A DNA stretch of 64,000 bases from Paraphysoderma sedebokerense (Eukaryota; Blastocladiomycota; Physodermatomycetes; Physodermatales; Physodermataceae), in the NCBI GenBank assembly GCA_025602915.1, contig JAHLJZ010000082.1:1-64000 (forward strand), in the 5' to 3' direction. Numbering within the stretch: the stretch's first letter is position 1; each line of letters starts with the position of its first letter. A program made the translations under genes and the position numbers. The notes beneath the pieces were generated by a model. That model saw only the letters and a program-made list of their open reading frames with translations. It was not told where the DNA came from and searched no databases. Of this stretch, positions 57,728 to 64,000 are shown in pieces.

Positions 57728-58669
57728 ATGAAGAAGACATCCTTACCGAAAATACCAAAACTACCGAAAATTAATATTAAATGTTTTCATGTAGACGATT
57801 TAGTTAAAGGGGTCCGTTCATTGGCTACCCTTCGTCCTCGTCAGCGGCACCATGCTCAGTCGACTTCGGACTCGGATAGAAATTCTATAGTATCAATTAC
57901 ATTATCAGACACCACTTCAATATATGATTCGAAGTCGTCTGTTACATCAAGTCCTATTCCATACGAATATGTCACCCCTGACTCGGCGTCTTCAATTTCT
58001 ACACTTTGTCTTTCCCGTCGCCAGTCGTGTTTCTCCATTGTTGAACAAACAGCTGAACCTATTGAGAATAGATTGACAAGCGAATTAATTCAAAGAACAA
58101 AAGAAGTTTCGACATTTTTAGAAGATATCGCGACAGCCAAACGAATAATTCAGAGTAAGAAATTAGAATATGGCGTTCGCCAGACTCGGCAGAATAAAGT
58201 GGATTCTTCGAAATCGGAACCAGCAACAAAATTTTCGTCGAACAATGTAGACTCACCACTTTCGCTTCGGAAACAATCTCGTTCATCAATTATCCTCCCA
58301 GAAGCTGTCGGATCACACTTGATTGTATCAATCTCAGTTCAATCCTACCATCGAGTAAAACCTGGTTTATACGCTTATCTTCTTCACGTTGTCAAAGTCG
58401 GAGAACATATCACAGTGGTCACGAAGACATCAGAAGACTTTTACCAATTTTACTTAGATTTAGTAGAAGAATTCAATGGTGAATACGAGATTCCACCGTT
58501 ACCGATACCAATGACGGTAGGTCAGGAGAATAGTTGGAAGAGAAAGTGCCTGCTAGGTGTTATTTTAAAGCAATATCGGTGTGATTTCGAAAGATTTTGC
58601 AGTGATATTATAAAAATGCCAGCTATCGTATCAAGGAATTATAAAGTTACGGACTTTTTTATGAACTAG
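57728..58669 (+). CDS. PX-like protein, second of a tandem pair
   Basis: A single intronless frame of 313 residues starts MKKTSLPKIPKLPKINIKCF. Residues 1-40 are basic, 45-120 are serine-rich, and a helical segment LTSELIQRTKEVSTFLEDIA then TAKRIIQSKKLEYGVRQ (about 120-155) is shared with the first copy. The PX-like domain runs from about residue 195 to the end: LIVSISVQSYHRVKPGLYAY, FNGEYEIPPLPIPMTVGQEN, SWKRKCLLGVILKQ, IIKMPAIVSRNYKVTDFFMN. The IPPLPIPMTVG segment matches the Pro-rich membrane loop of Bem1-type PX domains, and the closest match in this window is the SH3-PX gene at 31.1 kb. There is no SH3 or PB1. Phosphoinositide binding is inference; the usual RRYS-type arginine motif is not obvious. 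Confidence 0.8.
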   Translation: MKKTSLPKIPKLPKINIKCFHVDDLVKGVRSLATLRPRQRHHAQSTSDSDRNSIVSITLSDTTSIYDSKSSVTSSPIPYEYVTPDSASSISTLCLSRRQSCFSIVEQTAEPIENRLTSELIQRTKEVSTFLEDIATAKRIIQSKKLEYGVRQTRQNKVDSSKSEPATKFSSNNVDSPLSLRKQSRSSIILPEAVGSHLIVSISVQSYHRVKPGLYAYLLHVVKVGEHITVVTKTSEDFYQFYLDLVEEFNGEYEIPPLPIPMTVGQENSWKRKCLLGVILKQYRCDFERFCSDIIKMPAIVSRNYKVTDFFMN

Positions 58670-59435
58670 ATTTCATTAATTTATTACTATAAACCGCTAA
58701 TCGTTTGTATTAATATATCCTATATAATTGTTTGGTTGTATTTTTCTGTATATATATGGAAAGTGGAAAGGAAAAATAAAATAATAATAAACCTGAGTAT
58801 ATAAATCATCTCACGATGCTCTTACTTTGGGGCCAACAATGGCTATTGTATTTCGGCTTTGGATTGGATATGCAAGAAACAGATGTAACGAGGCTATAAA
58901 ACTTCGTTAAAAAGAGATAAAAGACATTTTGAAACGAACGTCATAGTATTTTGCAAAAATAGGTTTTGCCCACACAACAGTAGTTAACGGTTATAGAGAT
59001 ATCCCATAGCATATAAAAACCTATAAGAACACTGTTGAAACTGCATTTTTTCTAATATCATCTTGCCCTGTCGATAATCCTGTGCCCTGACACATGCTAA
59101 AATCATTCAATCCTAAGATTTCACGGTAAATTTTAAATTTCCTATGATATCATTAAACGAGTTCAAAAGTATGCTGCATTGTCGTGACTTTTGCGACTTG
59201 TCAATTAGATGGACAAACAAGGCTTGAAATTACACCAGTCCATCTTTACCCGAAAAAGTCTGAGTGACTGACATATAGATTCTTCTTGTGCTCTACATGG
59301 CCAGCGGATTGAATAGATATTATAACAACCGAATGTAACACATATTTATACAAATCCAATCTACATATCAGCATTCCTATACAGAAAATGGGAATCACAG
59401 TTTGAATTGTCCACACCACACAACAGTTACCAAAA
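58670..59435. other. Convergent intergenic region PX2 / nicastrin
   Basis: AT-rich 3' UTR sequence. A minus-strand open frame (59246-59494) partly overlaps the nicastrin end in another frame and is not a gene. Nothing else seen. Confidence 0.45.
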
Positions 59436-62327
59436 CTAATCAACCTTAATACGGCTGCCAACCCATCGTTGCCACCACCACACAATACCAACACTTATGA
59501 GTACAACACCCAATCCCACGACCAACTCCACGACTTGCGTTCCGACAGAAGTGCTTTTAAACAACCTCAGACCGAGACGTCTATGTTTAGATTGAACCCA
59601 GGTTGGTTGAGACGGGTCAGTAACCTTCCAAACTCTGTCATCATAAGAGTACTTCAGGCCCGTGGGATATGCGAAATGGTAGTGAGTGGAAGAAAGGAGG
59701 CAAGTCGAGAAGAGACAGTCTTCATCCGGCTATTGAAGAAGCAATTAGAATCCCACCAAGGGTGTGGATAATCTCACGATTAGTCCATCTATAACACACT
59801 TATAAAGCAAACGAAAGTCATAGTGCGGCATAAATATAATCTAATACAACTTACACTACAATCATCTTCCGACTTACACGCTTTACCTCGGCTAGTTGCA
59901 GTGACATTGGCCATGAAGGTGTATAAAAATGATGGAAACAGAGGGACTGACACCCCATAAAAGAATTGAGTAGATTGGGTGCTTGGTCGTGAATTTAGCT
60001 TCCGTTTCGACACTTGCGCCATCAATGAACACGAGTTATTTTTCAGAATACAGTCTGTAAGTTCAGAAATCTGTAGAAAGAAAAACAGGCGAGCGGAACG
60101 GAACAAGTTGAAATAGACAAGATGTTAAGCCCAACACGGAGAGAAAGAGCAAGTAACACAATAGAAACTTACAAGGGTGCAGTTGGCTTGAATCTCTGGT
60201 GGTATGTTCGTTATATCCTGGATATCCTGACTGATACCGTAAACCGCTCTTGCAACAGACGTAGCAGTGTAGCATAGATGTTGAATACTTGACGGATTAA
60301 AAGCTTTATAATCATCATAAGGTGTACCAAAAAATCTGCACTCGAGGTTTAATTTACTTATTCACGAAGACCTTTATTAAAGAGACAAATCTTACCTATT
60401 CGTATATTCTGATTGAAAATCCGAGATTACAACCGCTGGTATTTTTCGCTTTTTTAGAAACGATTGAGCAGAACTAGGCGGCAATCGCAGATTTTTTCCA
60501 TTCACAATAGCACTCCTTAAATCGCCCGAAGAGAAATTGCCATTCCGATTAAGCGTGGCATTTGACGCAACATTCTTTCCAACATTATTCAAGGTCTGGA
60601 CTAATTCATTGTTCGAATCCGAGGATTCGTCGACATGTAAGTAGGTAATCAAATCAGTTTTGTCTGACCCGATGTTGCCCAGCTGATTTAGCTCAATGAT
60701 TGATTCGATTTTGTCAATTTTGATTGAGGTGAAATTCAAATCAATAAAACAAGGGTTACTGCAGCTGACATTATAGTAGGGACATTGAGGTACCGGATCG
60801 GAACCGAGGGGGACTGAAAAACTGCAGGTGTTGGAAGAGAGATCATCAACAAAACGGGACGACCCGATATTACCAAATGCTTCGGCATTGAAGAATGTAT
60901 ATATGATGTGTTTGTTAAAAGCTGAGGGCGACGTGGGTGACTAATAATCGAGGAGTTAATTTGGAAATGCAGCGCCTAACGTTTATTTTGAACCTTACTT
61001 TGGATAACGCATCAGCAACCGCCATTAGAGTTATTGCACCGTTCATAGTTCCGGCGCCTTGCGATAAATCCCGAAAAATGCTGCGAGAATCGATTGCCGC
61101 ACTGAGTAATATGATTGGTTTATTCTCTTCTATCCGCTGCGATGGAGTAGCGTACACGGAAAACCCTCCGACTGGAGAACACATTTCTTGAGAGCCTAGT
61201 CGTTAGCAACCCAAAAGAAACATGGTTGACAAAGATATAAAATAAAATGGTACCTCGACGGAGACAAACTTCCGCATTGTATGCACCGGCCATGTATGCA
61301 TCAAATTCGATAGAATGCTTCGTAAACGATGAAAATCCAGAATTCTTGTTCTCTCGCGCTCGCTACTAATACGTCAGAATCCATATTTACATTAACGTAA
61401 TCAAGAAAATATCTTACATCCAACACAAGTTGAATAGTAGTCTGCAGTTCTGGTGTATCCGGGAATAATGAGAATATTGGAAATGGCTGATTATCGAACA
61501 TAAGGGAATTCGCCTAAGAAAAAGTCAGACCGGCAGGCAAATGAGCAGGCGCTCGCAATACGAAATCACACCTGCGGATTCCAGTTATGGCGATTAGGAT
61601 CGGAAGCGTACATCCCAAATTCGCAATTCGGGCAAGTGGAATCATGCGACTTGATCTGTGACAGAACAGCAGATGATGTCCTATCCCCTTCAATTACCAA
61701 AAGCCCTCCGACCTTTTTAGATAAAAATAGTCGATTGATATTTTCTCTGAAAAGAAATTGGTTATTTTTGATTTCTCACCGTCTGAGTTCAGCATTCCCC
61801 ACAATACCTATTTAATAGTTCAAACGGGAGGACAACTGCATATGTGTCTTGAGGAACAGTATCGAAGGAATCTATATCAGTTTGGGATGAAGCATGATAC
61901 AAAACTCCGGAGAGCGGCCTCGCTGAAGCAATTCTAATTTCAGTCACCAGCAGTCAGGCGGATCCTTACAAATTAATCATAAAGAAGGATTTAATTGTAT
62001 TTAAGAAGTTGAACAGCCTAAAATTGCAGATTCAAATACTCTGTACAGCAGCAAACACTGGACTTACATGAACACCCTACTGTTCCAGTAGCATTAAGGA
62101 ATCGTATGCACGGCTGAGGCAGTAACTCTTTATAAATAAGATCATATAAAAATGTCGTCGATTGCGCCCGCGCTAAAATAGTAGCAAAACATTCACAAAT
62201 CAAGATAATAATGAAGACTTGGTCAGGAAATCCCAGATATGCGGTTGAGAACTAGGCTATACTTACTCGGGATTGAAGCGCACAACACAAGGAGGAGAAC
62301 TATGAATCCGTCAATACGGCGCAACAT
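59436..62327 (-). CDS. NCSTN: Nicastrin homologue (gamma-secretase subunit)
   Basis: The multi-exon gene starts at 62327 with a signal peptide (MLRRIDGFIVLLLVLCASIP); early exons are 62327-62267, 62172-62068 and 61922-61808. Then come PCIRFLNATGTVGCSS (vertebrate CVRLLNATHQIGCQSS), KKVGGLLVIEGD, CPNCEFGMYASDPNRHNWNP, PIILLSAAIDSRSIFRD then LSQGAGTMNGAITLMAVADA, and TFFNAEAFGNIGSSRFVDDL, the counterpart of the nicastrin DYIGS region. Next are LPPSSAQSFLKKRKIPAVVI and YEYTN-like FQSEYTNRFFGTPYDDY. One C-terminal membrane helix (VGLGVVLISVGIVWWW) and a short basic tail QRWVGSRIKVD close the protein. Nicastrin is the large glycoprotein of the gamma-secretase complex (with presenilin, APH-1 and PEN-2) and gates substrates in the ER/Golgi/plasma membrane; several N-x-S/T sites fit glycosylation. 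Confidence 0.88.
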
Positions 62328-62494
62328 TTGGGATGATTTCAGATACATGAATGTAGTATGTGCGAAATGTTCAAAAGACGATGGCGGACGGAGCGAGAGG
62401 CCGAGAGGGAAGCGTTTTGTTTAAGGCACGGAACTCTATTTTGTTGATTCCTCGCACACCATCAACAGCATAGAAAAAAGTCAGCAATCTCGCC
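62328..62494. promoter_or_regulatory. Shared divergent promoter, nicastrin / CDC26
   Basis: Only 167 bp lie between the two divergent start codons, so both core promoters overlap here. I name no specific element. Confidence 0.5.
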
Positions 62495-62719
62495 ATGCTT
62501 CGCAGACCCCCTACTGTCATAGAGCTCACACCGGAAGATGTGAAATTCCTAGACGCAAAACGATTAAAGAAATTCGCTCAATCAACCACCAATTCGTCTA
62601 ATTCGACGACTGATGGCGATCATGGTTCCTTTGAACCAGAGGGTATGAAGAGAATTCAAGAATGGGATAAGAAGCGAGAGACATCCAGTATTGCTTCTAG
62701 AGTGATGGGAAGATTTTGA
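62495..62719 (+). CDS. CDC26: CDC26, small subunit of the anaphase-promoting complex
   Basis: A single 74-residue frame begins MLRRPPTVIELTPEDVKFLD. This is the CDC26 signature: the first residues, in human MLRRKPTRLELKLDDIEEF, insert into the TPR superhelix of CDC16/APC6 and stabilise it. The rest is polar and disordered (Ser/Asn/Thr-rich middle, then MKRIQEWDKKRETSSI), as in other CDC26 proteins, which are all under about 130 residues. The protein is part of the APC/C ubiquitin ligase that drives mitotic exit. Confidence 0.88.
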   Translation: MLRRPPTVIELTPEDVKFLDAKRLKKFAQSTTNSSNSTTDGDHGSFEPEGMKRIQEWDKKRETSSIASRVMGRF

Positions 62720-63669
62720 TAACAGCGTTTAACCTAACTTGCTATCAGCAATGGTATTGTGGTTATCCTATTCAGATTCGTCGAGGTCATCAGCGGCAGG
62801 AACTGACACTATTTCTATCAGCTATCGTCATACTACGTTATTTATTCTGACAATGTATGTCACATATGTAATAATAATTCATTCCACCGTCAAAAAGTAA
62901 AGTCTCGTTTTCACATTCTTAATAGATTGCATTCACCCCGTTGCATTCCACCTGATGTTCACTGGCGTCCAAATACTGCTTCCGTCGTTTGCACAAAAGT
63001 GAAATCAGTTTTCTACGATTGAATAACCAAGGAGATAAATAATAGGGCAAGGATTGCTGAAAAATAGCTATTATTGAAACTCAGGAAAGTTCAAATGATA
63101 GTTTTCGTGCTTTAGCACTAATACACTGTCCACGCGCTCGATTCCGTTTACATTCATAGTGGAAGTAATTGCGATCGATTCATGCCAACCGATTATCCAT
63201 CAAGAACAGTCATTATTTGACTTATAAAGCAGTAACGACTAGAAAGATCATTGCCATGGCTCTGAATACTATCTCTGACCGTCATATCATTCAATCGACA
63301 TTGAAATTGTGACCAGTTATAGGAGATATTTAATCATAATTGATAAAGCAGGAGAATAATTCAACTCTCTCGCCCTGATTCCTGAAATAACTCTGCACAC
63401 AGCATAACTTAATAACATTTACTTCGTGTTTACTTGCACAGAGTCGCCCTTCTCAAGTGTGATCCATCCGCGTCAAGTGAAGTGACGTCAGTTGGTTAGC
63501 CTTTTGACTACTTGAAGAATTTAAATAAGTTTTCAGCGTCGAGCCTACACTGTATAGTAATTCACATTAATCAGTCTTTATTGATCCTTCTCTGTGTGCT
63601 CTTGTCAATTTTTATGAAATCGGTTATCGCATTAGTCCACTGAAAGCTCTCACTCAACAGCTAGACAAA
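62720..63669. other. Intergenic, CDC26 / ALG12
   Basis: No gene supported on either strand in 950 bp. The right end should hold the ALG12 promoter. A perfect TGACGTCA palindrome lies at 63483-63490 (separate entry). Confidence 0.45.
63483..63490. promoter_or_regulatory. TGACGTCA palindrome upstream of ALG12
   Basis: A perfect CRE-type site 180 bp before the ALG12 start. bZIP factors of the ATF6/XBP1/Hac1 and CREB groups bind TGACGT cores, and N-glycosylation genes are common targets of the unfolded-protein response. The link to that response here is inference. Confidence 0.4.
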
Positions 63670-64000
63670 ATGGATCAAATCATCCGATTGTCAGTTTTCG
63701 GTTTGATAGCTATCTACGTAGTGACATCGCCCTACACCAAAGTCGAAGAAACATTCAACTTGCAGGCTACTCACGACATAATTAATGAGGGCGTGATCAA
63801 TTTAGCTAATGTAAGATGACCTCTTGACTGGCTGCAACAGCGTGTTCGTTCCGATTAAACTAATTAAATCCATATACTCTTTATGTATATTTTGCTTCAT
63901 GCATAACAGTACGATCACTTCAAGCACCCTGGGGTTGTGCCCAGAACATATATAGGGGCACTTGCACTGTCTGGACTATCATATCCAGTGATCAAGCTCG
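63670..64000 (+). CDS. ALG12: ALG12, dolichyl-P-Man alpha-1,6-mannosyltransferase (5' part, runs off the window)
   Basis: Exon 1 is 63670-63810 (MDQIIRLSVFGLIAIYVVTS then PYTKVEETFNLQATHDII). After a 98-nt intron, exon 2 starts at 63909 (YDHFKHPGVVPRTYIGALAL). The PYTKVEExFNxQAxHDI and YDHxxxPGVVPRT motifs are the N-terminal hallmark of the GT22 family and closest to ALG12, which adds the eighth mannose (alpha-1,6) to the lipid-linked oligosaccharide in the ER lumen. The first hydrophobic helix is in exon 1 and the conserved acidic loop (VEE) is present. The remaining two thirds or more of the gene lie outside the window. Confidence 0.92.

Noticed and set aside
1-64000. CRISPR array, secondary-metabolite cluster or bacterial-style operon
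   Set aside because: No regularly spaced repeats were seen, and neighbouring genes have unrelated roles, introns and mixed strands, as in a eukaryotic nuclear genome.

Overview
The window looks like a gene-dense piece of a nuclear genome from an early-diverging, probably flagellated (chytrid-like) fungus. The genes are short, closely packed and on both strands. Most are broken by small GT-AG introns (about 40-150 nt, often GTAAGT, GTACGT or GTATGT donors). Fungal-type content includes a REI1 ribosome-maturation factor, a Git3/cAMP-receptor-like GPCR, a Bem1-like SH3-PX protein, a Cu-only superoxide dismutase and a Pbi2-like I9 inhibitor. This sits beside genes shared with animals and lost in most Dikarya: nicastrin, LRRC45 and a FGFR1OP2/SIKE-type STRIPAK protein. 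LRRC45 is a centriole-linker protein in animals, which is my reason for guessing a lineage that keeps centrioles. The taxonomic call is inference.

Layout. 0.7-1.5 kb: I9 inhibitor. 2.1-5.0 kb: kelch-repeat membrane protein with a proline-rich tail (-). 5.7-7.1 kb: unrecognised nuclear-looking protein (-). 7.6-9.7 kb: GPCR (-). 10.0-11.4 kb: F-box/LRR-like protein (-). 11.6-13.6 kb: SIKE-family protein (-). 14.2-17.3 kb: SEC63 (-). 18.0 kb: tRNA-Trp with intron (+). 18.8-20.3 kb: ribosomal protein uL2 (+). 20.8-22.3 kb: REI1 (-), with an unusual upstream ORF. 23.1-23.9 kb: small protein with a KVRF motif (+). 24.1-27.6 kb: coiled-coil protein (-). 27.8-28.7 kb: dephospho-CoA kinase (+). 28.8-29.4 kb: Cu-only SOD (-). 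29.4-31.1 kb: no gene seen. 31.1-32.5 kb: SH3-PX protein (+). 32.9-33.9 kb: RNA ligase (+). 34.1-39.5 kb: CTF4/WDHD1 (-). 39.8-41.1 kb: zinc-binding WRKY/GCM1-like protein (-). 41.2-42.0 kb: old retroelement-like fragments. 42.1-43.3 kb: Nudix hydrolase (-). 43.7-46.9 kb: long coiled-coil protein (-). 47.8-49.9 kb: ATP-grasp protein (+). 50.3-52.3 kb: indoleamine 2,3-dioxygenase (-). 53.0-55.5 kb: LRRC45 (+). 56.4-58.7 kb: tandem pair of PX-like paralogues (+). 59.4-62.3 kb: nicastrin (-). 62.5 kb: CDC26 (+). 63.7 kb to the end: 5' part of ALG12 (+).

There is no operon-like logic. Recurrent themes are the ER and secretory pathway (SEC63, ALG12, nicastrin), ribosome production (uL2, REI1), chromosome and cell-cycle work (CTF4, CDC26, LRRC45) and signalling or polarity (GPCR, SH3-PX, PX pair, STRIPAK subunit). 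The most unusual items are two intronless genes with prokaryote- or virus-like families (RNA ligase, ATP-grasp), the fungal nicastrin, and three PX-like genes with a shared signature. All exon boundaries were read by eye from splice consensus and reading-frame continuity.
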